Shown here: positions 1-5,615 of the stretch, one piece after another
Numbering within the stretch: position 1 is the first letter of the stretch
How the letters are laid out: each line of letters starts with the position of its first letter
Source: Rhodospirillales bacterium
Lineage (GTDB): Bacteria > Pseudomonadota > Alphaproteobacteria > Acetobacterales > Acetobacteraceae
DNA length: 5,615 bases
Direction of reading: 5' to 3'
Assembly (NCBI GenBank): GCA_028866445.1
Contig: JAGWIE010000109.1
Span: 1-5,615, forward strand
Program-made: the position numbers and the translations under genes
The notes under the pieces: model-generated
Database searches by the model: none
What the model saw: the letters and a program-made list of their open reading frames with translations, nothing else
What the model was told of the DNA's origin: nothing

Positions 1-30
1 GACAAAAACCCCTCGAACGCGTTCTGATGC

Positions 31-138
31 ACATACCGAGGGGAGCTCCGAGACGGAGCTGAGACGTCGCCAGGGGAATTTCCCGCCGCGATAAACCCTT
101 TGAACCTGATCCGGTTAACACCGGCGGAGGGACGGGAT
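31..138 (+). promoter_or_regulatory. TPP riboswitch aptamer (THI element) upstream of thiC
   Basis: Folded leader RNA that binds thiamine pyrophosphate and turns down the thiamine gene downstream. The sequence shows the conserved THI-box parts in order. A P2 helix is formed by AGCTCC (44-49) with GGAGCT (55-60), leading into the invariant CTGAGA (59-64). A variable arm holds GGG (74-76) and CCC (82-84). Next comes the conserved ACCCTTTGAACCTGATCCGG (95-114), whose CCGG pairs with CCGG (121-124), and then the GGAGGGA block (126-132). CCG (36-38) with CGG (133-135) can close P1. The element lies on the same strand as thiC, about 55 bases before its start, the expected position. The motifs are diagnostic; the exact outer edges are approximate. 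No promoter could be recognised in the 30 bases available upstream. Confidence 0.96.
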
Positions 139-153
139 TTATCAGGCGCAAAG

Positions 154-191
154 CGTCCCCGCTCTCCATTTCATTGTTGAGGAGAGTGCGC
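154..191 (+). promoter_or_regulatory. Riboswitch expression platform with SD-sequestering stem and thiC ribosome binding site
   Basis: CTCTCC (162-167) is the exact reverse complement of GGAGAG (181-186), which contains the thiC Shine-Dalgarno sequence AGGAG (180-184). The two arms are separated by a 13-base loop, so the RNA can hide its ribosome binding site. CGTCCC (154-159) is likewise the exact complement of GGGACG (129-134) at the 3' edge of the aptamer, so it could compete with the P1/P5 region when ligand is absent. There is no GC-rich hairpin followed by a U run. This points to control of translation initiation rather than transcription termination, the usual mode for TPP riboswitches in Gram-negative bacteria. 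The complementarity is seen directly; the switching order is inferred. Confidence 0.6.
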
Positions 192-2009
192 GTGCAACAC
201 CAAACCAAACCTGCTTCCGTTACCACCGGCCCCGTCATAGGGTCTAAGAAAATTCACATCACCGCCCCGGGTCGCAGCGATATCTCCGTGCCGTTTCGTG
301 AGATTGCACTCCACCCCAGCGCACAGGAACCGCCCTTCCCGCTCTACGACACATCAGGCCCCTATACCGATGCGAACCAGGCCATTGACCTCGACGCCGG
401 GCTGGCCAAGCCACGGGCGAGCTGGGTGGCCGCACGCGGGTTTGCCAAACTCGCCGGCCGGCTTGTGCAACCGGCTGATAATGGCTTTGCCGCGGCAGAA
501 ATGCTGGTGCAGCCCTGCCCTGCCCAGCATGAAATACATACGGGAAAAGCAGGTCAACGCGTCACGCAGCTTGAATATGCGCGTGCTGGCATCATCACAG
601 AAGAGATGATCTACGTTGCCCACCGTGAAAATTTGGGCCGGGCGGCAGCTATGCCAGGGGCCGCAGCGCGCCTGGAGGATGGCGAGCGTTTCGGTGCCAA
701 CATCCCGGATTTCGTAACGCCAGAATTTGTCCGCGCGGAAATCGCGGCCGGGCGCGCCATAATCCCGGCCAATATCAACCACCCGGAAGTTGAGCCTATG
801 ATTATCGGCCGCAATTTCCTGGTAAAAATCAATGCCAATATCGGCAACTCGGCGGTCACGTCTTCTGCCGCCGAGGAGGTGGAAAAGCTCGTCTGGGCGA
901 TACGCTGGGGTGCTGATACGGTTATGGATCTTTCCACCGGGCGCAACATTCATAACATCCGTGGCTGGATATTGCGTAATTCCCCAGTTCCCATTGGCAC
1001 CGTACCCATCTATCAGGCGCTAGAGAAAGTTCATGGTGATGCCTCAAAACTTGACTGGGACGTATTTAAAGACACGCTTATTGAGCAAGCCGAACAAGGC
1101 GTGGATTATTTCACCATTCATGCCGGCGTGCGGCTGGCACATATTCCGCTTACGGCAAAGCGTGTCACCGGCATCGTCTCGCGCGGCGGCTCTATCATGG
1201 CGCAATGGTGCCTCTCGCATCACCGGGAAAGCTTTCTCTATGAGAATTTCAGCGAAATTTGCGACATCATGCGTAAATACGATGTCTCCTTCTCGCTCGG
1301 TGATGGATTGCGTCCCGGCTCCAACGCCGATGCCAACGATGCCGCGCAATTCGCCGAGTTGGAAACATTGGGGGAGCTGACGCAAATCGCCTGGGCCAAA
1401 GGCTGCCAGGTGATGATCGAAGGCCCCGGCCATGTGCCCATGCACAAGATCAAAGCGAATATGGATAAACAACTTGTCACCTGCGGCGAGGCGCCGTTCT
1501 ACACACTCGGGCCGTTAACAACCGACATCGCCCCCGGCTATGACCATATCACCTCCGCCATCGGTGCCGCGATGATCGGTTGGTTCGGCACCGCAATGCT
1601 TTGTTATGTCACACCCAAAGAACATCTTGGTCTGCCAAACCGGGAAGATGTTAAAACCGGCGTCATAACCTATAAACTTGCGGCCCATGCGGCGGATCTG
1701 GCCAAGGGCCACCCGGCGGCCAGATTGCGTGACGACGCCATATCCCGCGCCCGGTTTGAATTTCGCTGGGAAGACCAGTTTAATTTGGGGCTCGACCCGG
1801 ATACAGCCCGCGCGTTCCATGATGAAACCCTGCCCAAGGAGGCCCATAAAACCGCGCATTTCTGCTCTATGTGCGGGCCGAAATTCTGTTCGATGAAAAT
1901 CAGCCACGATATCCGGGAAGACGCCGCGCGCGTGGCTGGCCTGGAAGAGAAAAGGGCCGATTTTAACGAAGGCGGCCAGAAGATTCGCGTGCCAATCACG
2001 GATATCTAA
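192..2009 (+). CDS. thiC: Phosphomethylpyrimidine synthase ThiC
   Basis: Cytosolic radical-SAM enzyme that rearranges 5-aminoimidazole ribotide into 4-amino-5-hydroxymethyl-2-methylpyrimidine phosphate, the pyrimidine precursor of thiamine. An N-terminal ThiC-associated region occupies about residues 15-95 and is followed by the TIM-barrel catalytic domain. Family blocks include NFLVKINANIGNSAV, GADTVMDLSTG, NSPVPIGTVPIYQALE, SLGDGLRPGS, EGPGHVPM (His414) and GYDHITSAIGAA. Near the C-terminus is the CX2CX4C cluster motif (CSMCGPKFC, Cys558, Cys561, Cys566), which holds the 4Fe-4S cluster unique to this non-canonical radical-SAM family. The GTG at 192 was chosen because AGGAG lies 7 bases before it; a TTG at 174 is in frame but would precede that site and sit inside the sequestering hairpin loop. 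This gives 605 residues, normal for the family. The preceding TPP riboswitch confirms the assignment. No other thiamine gene is visible next to it. Confidence 0.98.
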   Translation: MQHQTKPASVTTGPVIGSKKIHITAPGRSDISVPFREIALHPSAQEPPFPLYDTSGPYTDANQAIDLDAGLAKPRASWVAARGFAKLAGRLVQPADNGFAAAEMLVQPCPAQHEIHTGKAGQRVTQLEYARAGIITEEMIYVAHRENLGRAAAMPGAAARLEDGERFGANIPDFVTPEFVRAEIAAGRAIIPANINHPEVEPMIIGRNFLVKINANIGNSAVTSSAAEEVEKLVWAIRWGADTVMDLSTGRNIHNIRGWILRNSPVPIGTVPIYQALEKVHGDASKLDWDVFKDTLIEQAEQGVDYFTIHAGVRLAHIPLTAKRVTGIVSRGGSIMAQWCLSHHRESFLYENFSEICDIMRKYDVSFSLGDGLRPGSNADANDAAQFAELETLGELTQIAWAKGCQVMIEGPGHVPMHKIKANMDKQLVTCGEAPFYTLGPLTTDIAPGYDHITSAIGAAMIGWFGTAMLCYVTPKEHLGLPNREDVKTGVITYKLAAHAADLAKGHPAARLRDDAISRARFEFRWEDQFNLGLDPDTARAFHDETLPKEAHKTAHFCSMCGPKFCSMKISHDIREDAARVAGLEEKRADFNEGGQKIRVPITDI

Positions 2010-2046
2010 TCGCCTCGAATCATCCAGTCTTGATAAACACCCTCCA

Positions 2047-2102
2047 GGCAAAGCGGCTCAATTTCGATGATAATTTTATCATTCTCATTCTGCGGCTTTG
2101 CC
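2047..2102. terminator. Concentric imperfect palindrome between convergent thiC and cytochrome b561 genes; putative bidirectional terminator
   Basis: Two inverted repeats share the same centre (between 2074 and 2075). The outer stem is GGCAAAGC (2047-2054) with GCTTTGCC (2095-2102). The inner one is the perfect ATGATAA (2067-2073) with TTATCAT (2076-2082) around TT. Intervening positions add GC/GC and AAT/ATT pairs, giving 20 Watson-Crick pairs plus one G-T over arms of 28. A hairpin of this size between converging genes suggests a shared transcription end or mRNA 3' protection. It covers the last six cytochrome b561 codons, including the stop. Neither strand has a clear U run right after the stem, so a standard intrinsic terminator is not proven; a protein-binding palindrome is the alternative. 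Confidence 0.4.
2061..2095 (+). repeat. Direct repeat copy A (core of the palindrome), downstream of cytochrome b561
   Basis: This segment matches 2725-2759 at 29 of 35 positions with no gaps, offset by 664 bases and in the same orientation. The match starts with 13 identical bases (ATTTCGATGATAA). Read on the minus strand it contains GAGAAT, GATAAA and ATTATC as consecutive hexamers, similar to the A/T-rich hexamers of Fur-type operators, but without the usual one-base spacer. It includes the stop codon of the cytochrome b561 gene. In this copy the 16-base core is a perfect palindrome. Confidence 0.7.
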
Positions 2103-2654
2103 GGACCTGAATGCCATGCGCCCCAGCACCCCGTCGCGCAGAACGAAATGATGCAGCAGCGCGACGGCGGCATGTGCGCCGGCTAAAACAATGATCACCC
2201 AAGCATTCCAATCATGTATTTGGTCCACGAAATGGCCTGTTGCCCTGGAAAATGTGCCGAAGGGCGATGCGATGAGCAGGCCGAAAAAACTAAGCGGGTG
2301 ATTATCGGTCCAACGGGTTGCCACGCCTAGGACAATCTCCGCCGCCAGCAGCACATAAAGCGTACGGTGCATAAGCCGCGCCAGCAGAGCCATCAGGTCG
2401 GGGCCATCGTTGAAATGAGTCCGATGGCTAGGCAAGCGCCAAATAATGCGGGTAGCGAAAACCGCTGCCAGCACCAGGCCAAAAGACATATGACCAAGCA
2501 CCATTAAACGATGTGCAGGCCGAGGGAAAAACCCCCATAATTCGGCGAGTCCAAATTGCAGAATGACGAGACCTGCCGTGAGCCAATGCAATGCGACCGT
2601 CATCTGGTCGTAGCGCAAGCTAGCTTGTACGGCCGGAGAAGTTTCGGTTTTCAT
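2085..2654 (-). CDS. Cytochrome b561 family membrane protein
   Basis: Inner-membrane di-heme b-type cytochrome of the bacterial CybB/YodB family (Ni/Fe-hydrogenase cytochrome b fold). Such proteins move electrons between quinones and a partner, including superoxide-to-quinone transfer in Escherichia coli CybB. Four hydrophobic segments are seen at about residues 21-40, 55-72, 94-115 and 150-170. Likely heme-ligand histidines are His23 (in ALHWLTA), His55 (GHMSFGL), His147 (IHDWNAW) and His161 (AGAHAAVALLHH); the family places its ligands in these helices, but the exact set is inferred. The ATG at 2654 is preferred (189 residues) because AAGGA lies 11 bases upstream. The ATG at 2666, four codons earlier, overlaps that same AAGGA. 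It is convergent with thiC and probably transcribed alone. Upstream lie a duplicated palindromic element and a broken response regulator, the kind of regulator often found beside this gene family. Confidence 0.93.
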   Translation of the reverse strand: MKTETSPAVQASLRYDQMTVALHWLTAGLVILQFGLAELWGFFPRPAHRLMVLGHMSFGLVLAAVFATRIIWRLPSHRTHFNDGPDLMALLARLMHRTLYVLLAAEIVLGVATRWTDNHPLSFFGLLIASPFGTFSRATGHFVDQIHDWNAWVIIVLAGAHAAVALLHHFVLRDGVLGRMAFRSGKAAE

Positions 2655-2724
2655 CGTAGAACACATCCTTAAGCGACAACGTTAATTCCTAGCCATACCT
2701 GCGCAAGTAATGCTTAAAAGTGCT

Positions 2725-2759
2725 ATTTCGATGATAAATTTGTCATTTTCATGCCTCGG
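2725..2759 (-). promoter_or_regulatory. Repeat copy B upstream of cytochrome b561; possible Fur-like operator
   Basis: Second copy of the 35-bp element, 71 bases upstream of the preferred cytochrome b561 start. Its core ATGATAAATTTGTCAT (2731-2746) is a palindrome with a single G-T exception. On the minus strand it reads GAAAAT, GACAAA, TTTATC, resembling iron-responsive Fur-type operators but with imperfect spacing. The position suits control of the cytochrome b561 promoter. No convincing -35/-10 pair was found between it and the gene. The palindrome is seen directly; an iron or other metal regulator binding it is inference. Confidence 0.4.
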
Positions 2760-2943
2760 TGAGCGGAAAATACAGGCATACCCCCGCACCGGGCTTCCAC
2801 ACAGTCCCACTCGGTACGAACAGCACCGGCGTGGCTCTCCCGGCATTGCGCCGGCGTTTCAACACCTTCCAACCGCCCAAATTCGGCAACATCACATCAA
2901 GAATGTTGACATAAAATGCATCCCGGATTTTTCCGCTCAGCAC
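2749..2943 (-). pseudogene. Remnant of an OmpR/PhoB-family response regulator receiver domain
   Basis: A 64-codon frame contains the signature NILDVMLPNLGGWKVLKR, with the phospho-acceptor aspartate at residue 16, and then NAGRATPVLF. These are the beta3-alpha3-beta4 part of a receiver domain of the kind found in metal- and envelope-responsive two-component regulators. After VLF the expected TARD-type loop is scrambled, and comparison with the family suggests a frameshift there. The N-terminal acidic pair, the conserved lysine and the whole winged-helix DNA-binding domain are missing. No start with a ribosome binding site is visible. The fragment ends inside repeat copy B. It lies upstream of cytochrome b561 on the same strand and may be what remains of its former regulator. 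A working short protein is unlikely. Confidence 0.72.
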
Positions 2944-2945
2944 TC

Positions 2946-3053
2946 ATGGAGCCGCTCGGTACTGCTTTCCAAATGGAGGTCTGGCGTTCCTTCGCGCCAT
3001 ATGCTTGGAATATGCTCGCCACGTTTGGCCGTGAAAATATGGATTTTCCATGA
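2946..3053 (+). pseudogene. Short frame of 35 codons ending in the sdaA start codon; possible 3' remnant of an upstream gene
   Basis: This frame is open from 2910 and has ATG codons at 2916 and 2946. It ends in residues FGRENMDFP and a TGA at 3051-3053 that overlaps the sdaA ATG as ATGA. Such a four-base overlap is typical of translationally coupled genes, so this may be the tail of a lost gene that once preceded sdaA, or a short leader peptide. Composition is rich in aromatic residues (VWRSFAPYAWNMLATFGREN) and looks coding. No ribosome binding site is seen before either ATG, and the family was not recognised. Homology to the left stops close to where the minus-strand receiver fragment begins, suggesting a rearrangement junction near 2943. 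Confidence 0.3.
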
Positions 3054-4417
3054 TTAGCGTCTTTGACCTGTTCAAGATTGGCATCGGTCCCTCCTCGTCG
3101 CATACCGTTGGGCCAATGCGAGCGGCCCATTCCTTCACATCTGGGCTGAAGCAAGCCGGGCAGCTTGCCCGCGTCACCCGGCTGCGGGTCACGTTGTTCG
3201 GCTCCCTGGCATGGACAGGTAAAGGCCACGCCACCGACAAAGCCGTACTTCTGGGCCTGGCAGGTGAATTGCCGGATACAATTGACCCCGACCATGCCGA
3301 CACGCTGGTGGCAGATATCACCGCGCGCGGGGCAATCAATCTGGAGGGCAGAGGCATCGCTTTCGTGCCTGCTGAAGACATTATTTTCAACCGTGACACC
3401 GCGCCCCCCCGGCACCCCAACACCTTGGCGTTCGAAGCGTTCGATGAAGCTGGGGCGCTGGTCGCCGCCGAGCGTTGGTGCTCGATCGGCGGGGGCTTCG
3501 TTACCCGCGAAGATGAACCTGCTGGTCTCGGCACCATCACCACGCAGGTGCCGTATCCGTTCGCCAACGCCGTCGCGCTGCTCTCAATAGGCCAGGAAAC
3601 CGGCCTCACCATCGCCCAAATCGTCCGCGCCAACGAGCTGGCGCTGCGCCCCGCCGCCGAGGTGCTGGCGCATGTCGATCGGATCATTACCGTCATGATG
3701 GCGGCGATTGAGCGCGGGCTAAAGGGCGAAGGCGTGCTCCCAGGGGCGCTCAAAGTCCCCCGCCGGGCACGCGCGCTGCACGAGCGGCTCGAGGCCGATA
3801 CCAGCCGCAACGACCTGGCCCCGCATGAAAAAATGGATTGGGTCAGCCTGTTCGCTATGGCCGTGAACGAGGAGAATGCCGCCGGCGGGCGCGTTGTTAC
3901 CGCACCCACCAATGGCGCAGCCGGGGTTATCCCCGCGGTGCTGCGCTATTATAACGATATGTGCCCCGGTGCCACGCATGAGGGTATGCGCAATTTTGTC
4001 TTCACCGCTACCGCGATTGGCGGCTTGTTTAAAACCAACGCCTCTATCTCGGGGGCCGAAGTTGGCTGCCAGGGTGAGGTCGGCGTGGCTGCCTCAATGG
4101 CTGCGGCGGGGTTGGCGGCTGCGCGCGGTGCCTCCAACGCCCAAATCGAAAACGCCGCCGAAATCGCCATGGAACATCATCTCGGCATGACCTGCGACCC
4201 CATTGGCGGGCTGGTGCAGATCCCCTGCATCGAGCGCAATGCATTCGGCGCCATCAAGGCGATCAGCGCCGCCTCCCTCGCCCGGCGCGGCGATGGCTCA
4301 CACATCGTCTCACTCGACCAGGTGATCGCCACCATGCGCCAGACCGGGGCGGACATGAACACAAAATATAAAGAAACCTCGCTAGGCGGCCTAGCGGCCA
4401 ATTTCATCGAGTGCTGA
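3050..4417 (+). CDS. sdaA: L-serine ammonia-lyase (iron-sulfur dependent, single-chain type)
   Basis: Cytosolic enzyme that deaminates L-serine to pyruvate and ammonia using an oxygen-labile 4Fe-4S cluster. At 455 residues it matches the single-chain SdaA/SdaB type. The N-terminal beta domain begins ISVFDLFKIGIGPSSSHTVG, with the family signature PSSSHTVGP at residues 14-22. The C-terminal alpha domain carries AVNEENAAGGRVVTAPTNGAAG. Cluster cysteines are Cys340 (VGCQGEVG), Cys382 (MTCDPIGG) and Cys393 (IPCIERNAFG), spaced 42 and 11 as in the Legionella pneumophila enzyme. The chain ends in Cys455 (NFIEC); in that enzyme the terminal cysteine reaches into the active site and ligates the cluster. 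The start has only a weak GGA 6 bases upstream but overlaps the preceding stop by ATGA, suggesting coupling. A run of seven C (3404-3410) stays in frame. The gene appears intact. Confidence 0.97.
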   Translation: MISVFDLFKIGIGPSSSHTVGPMRAAHSFTSGLKQAGQLARVTRLRVTLFGSLAWTGKGHATDKAVLLGLAGELPDTIDPDHADTLVADITARGAINLEGRGIAFVPAEDIIFNRDTAPPRHPNTLAFEAFDEAGALVAAERWCSIGGGFVTREDEPAGLGTITTQVPYPFANAVALLSIGQETGLTIAQIVRANELALRPAAEVLAHVDRIITVMMAAIERGLKGEGVLPGALKVPRRARALHERLEADTSRNDLAPHEKMDWVSLFAMAVNEENAAGGRVVTAPTNGAAGVIPAVLRYYNDMCPGATHEGMRNFVFTATAIGGLFKTNASISGAEVGCQGEVGVAASMAAAGLAAARGASNAQIENAAEIAMEHHLGMTCDPIGGLVQIPCIERNAFGAIKAISAASLARRGDGSHIVSLDQVIATMRQTGADMNTKYKETSLGGLAANFIEC

Positions 4418-4419
4418 AA

Positions 4420-4761
4420 CCGCGAAGGTTCTTTGCCACGGTCGATCCTTCACGTACTCATAAATTGCGCCTGCGGCTGAAGCGTGTTGGCGCAACTGGG
4501 CGGCAAGCCGCCTACCGCCGGATATGATGGCTATGACAGTTGACCGTGGAGCGGGGGCGCATTGTGCTGGCGGAGTTTGGCTATGGCGGTAAGCTGATGC
4601 CAAGTTTTCCGCGATGGCTGCTGGACGCTACCAAACCGACCCGTGCCGGGTGGTTTCGGAAGGGCTGGATGCTACCCACGGTTTATTGGCAAGGAATGTT
4701 AAAAGGTCTGGAATGGATAATTCGGCCAGGGCAGCGGAACGCCCCGATGCAGCCGCGCTGA
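4420..4761 (+). pseudogene. C-terminal remnant of a sulfide:quinone oxidoreductase, frameshifted
   Basis: The intact enzyme is an FAD flavoprotein on the inner membrane that oxidises sulfide and passes electrons to quinone. Only its C-terminal part is recognisable, in three frames. First, FATVDPSRT (from 4432) resembles the FALGD-type flavin-binding block, and IAPAAEA (from 4464) lies in the same frame. Next, LAQLGGKPPTAGYDGYDS (4487-4540) ends in a TGA. Last, LTVERGRIVLAEFGYGGKL is followed by FP, DATKPTRAGWF and LPTVYWQGMLKGLEW up to TGA at 4759. Family members read GY..CPL before the LTVERGR block, so about 7 bases (CysProLeu region) seem to be missing at 4541-4543, breaking the frame. The FAD-binding N-terminus and catalytic cysteines are absent. 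It directly follows sdaA and precedes tauE by 7 bases. The last segment is certain in family terms; the 5' edge is approximate. Confidence 0.75.
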
Positions 4762-4768
4762 AGCCGCG

Positions 4769-5563
4769 ATGGCGTTGGATACCGCACAATATCTTCTGGG
4801 TGCCCTGAGCGGCGGCTTGGTTGGTTTCACGCTTGGCCTCGTCGGCGGGGGCGGTTCCATTCTGGCAGTCCCGCTCATGGTCTATCTGGTTGGCGTATCA
4901 GATGCGCATGTCGCCATCGGCACCAGCGCCCTGGCCGTGGCGGCCAACGCCCTCACCGGGCTGGCCAGCCATGCCCGGGCGCACACGGTGAAGTGGCGGT
5001 GCGGCGGAATTTACGCTGTCGCGGGCATTGCTGGGGCCTTTGCGGGGTCAACGCTAGGCAAGGCCGTGAATGGTCAAAAATTGCTGTTTCTGTTTGCGGT
5101 TCTGATGATCGGCATTGGTATTCTCATGCTCCGCGGCCGGCATGACCAAGGTGTAACAGGCGCGCAATGCACGCGCGAAAACGCCCCGAAAGTTGCCGGG
5201 TTCGGTTTGGCCACCGGCATTTTCTCAGGATTTTTTGGCATTGGCGGCGGGTTTTTGATCGTGCCAGGGCTGATCGCTTCCACGCGAATGCCCATCATCA
5301 ATGCGGTCGGCACATCGCTGATGGCGGTGGCAGCGTTCGGCCTTACCACGGCGCTGAATTATGCAGCCTCAGGATTGATTGATTGGGGGCTGGCGCTGGT
5401 GTTTATCAGCGGTGGCGTTGCTGGTGGCGTCTTTGGGGTCGTAGCCGCACATAAGCTGGCGGGAAACAGGGGGCAGCTCACCACGATCTTCGCAAGCCTG
5501 GTTTTCGTGGTCGCAGCTTACATGATGTGGCGCAGCAGCACGGTGTTTGTACACGCATTGTAA
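4769..5563 (+). CDS. TauE/SafE-family membrane transporter (DUF81; putative sulfite or organosulfur anion exporter)
   Basis: Polytopic inner-membrane protein of 264 residues, a normal length for the family. It shows the two homologous halves expected of TauE/SafE proteins. The first has GLVGGGGSILAVPLMVYL (residues 23-40) followed by AIGTSALAVAANALTG. The second has GFFGIGGGFLIVPGLI (154-169) followed by AVGTSLMAVAAFGLTT. About seven or eight hydrophobic helices are visible, with a charged loop around residues 123-143 between the halves. Family members export sulfite, sulfoacetate or related anions, but substrates vary and none can be fixed here. The start at 4769 follows the sulfide:quinone oxidoreductase remnant by 7 bases, with only a weak GAAG 5 bases before the ATG, so translation was probably coupled to that gene. 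Pairing with a sulfide oxidase supports a role in removing oxidised sulfur. Reading frame intact. Confidence 0.92.
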   Translation: MALDTAQYLLGALSGGLVGFTLGLVGGGGSILAVPLMVYLVGVSDAHVAIGTSALAVAANALTGLASHARAHTVKWRCGGIYAVAGIAGAFAGSTLGKAVNGQKLLFLFAVLMIGIGILMLRGRHDQGVTGAQCTRENAPKVAGFGLATGIFSGFFGIGGGFLIVPGLIASTRMPIINAVGTSLMAVAAFGLTTALNYAASGLIDWGLALVFISGGVAGGVFGVVAAHKLAGNRGQLTTIFASLVFVVAAYMMWRSSTVFVHAL

Positions 5564-5615
5564 TGGCTGGTCTCTGGTGCAATCCATACAATCGCGGATC
5601 AATAGACCAACAAGC

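Noticed and set aside
354..953. Minus-strand frame of 199 codons opposite thiC
   Set aside because: It mirrors conserved thiC codons, has no ribosome binding site and no family motif.
2710..3057. Plus-strand frame of 115 codons across the decay zone
   Set aside because: It runs antisense to the recognisable receiver-domain fragment and crosses repeat copy B, has no ribosome binding site, and its product resembles nothing known.
3404..3410. Run of seven C in sdaA, a possible phase-variable tract
   Set aside because: The run is short and the frame is intact through it. Nothing else suggests switching of this metabolic enzyme.
2944..3912. Long minus-strand open frame of 322 codons opposite sdaA
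   Set aside because: It is antisense to a clearly conserved enzyme, is very rich in serine, alanine and arginine as expected of a shadow frame in GC-rich DNA, and shows no recognisable motif.
4421..4454. Inverted repeat GAAGG (4424-4428)/CCTTC (4447-4451) just after the sdaA stop, as an sdaA terminator
   Set aside because: The stem is short with an 18-base loop and no U run, and the segment is better explained as decayed oxidoreductase coding sequence.
4614..4808. Plus-strand frame of 64 codons overlapping the oxidoreductase remnant and the transporter start
   Set aside because: The overlapping frame carries clear oxidoreductase family motifs; this one is a shadow without motifs.
5557..5608. 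Weak inverted repeats (ATTGTA/TACAAT and GGTCT/AGACC) after the transporter gene
   Set aside because: Arms of 5-6 bases with long loops are expected by chance, and no U run follows.

Overview
The window looks like a piece of an alphaproteobacterial chromosome, plausibly from an acidophilic or acetic-acid-type lineage (Acetobacteraceae-like). That guess rests on protein character, gene content and moderately high GC; it is inference, and the sequence does not prove the taxon. There are four intact protein genes: thiC, a cytochrome b561 gene, sdaA and a TauE/SafE-family transporter gene. Between them lie a TPP riboswitch and at least two clearly decayed genes. No RNA genes other than the riboswitch, no CRISPR array and no insertion sequence were seen.

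Layout. Bases 31-138 are a TPP aptamer. It is followed by a short expression platform in which a CTCTCC segment can pair exactly with the thiC Shine-Dalgarno (SD) region. thiC (192-2009, +) makes the pyrimidine half of thiamine. Convergent to it is a cytochrome b561 gene (2085-2654, -). A large concentric imperfect palindrome (2047-2102) sits across the convergent ends. A 35-bp part of this palindrome (2061-2095) is repeated in direct orientation, 29/35 identical, just upstream of the cytochrome gene (2725-2759).

Bases 2749-3053 are a decay zone. A fragment of an OmpR-family response-regulator receiver domain lies on the minus strand. Abutting it is a short plus-strand reading frame whose stop overlaps the sdaA start (ATGA). 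sdaA (3050-4417, +) is a full-length iron-sulfur L-serine ammonia-lyase with all its cluster cysteines. Immediately downstream, 4420-4761 is the frameshifted C-terminal remnant of a sulfide:quinone oxidoreductase. It is followed after 7 bases by an intact TauE/SafE transporter gene (4769-5563, +), its likely former operon partner. The last 52 bases hold nothing recognisable.

Together the window reads as a housekeeping thiamine gene under riboswitch control beside an accessory patch that is losing genes. A two-component regulator and a sulfide oxidase have been lost, while their neighbours, a membrane cytochrome b and a putative sulfite or organosulfur exporter, remain open. No clearly new multi-gene system is visible. 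The least explained structures are the concentric palindrome and its duplicated core on either side of the cytochrome gene.
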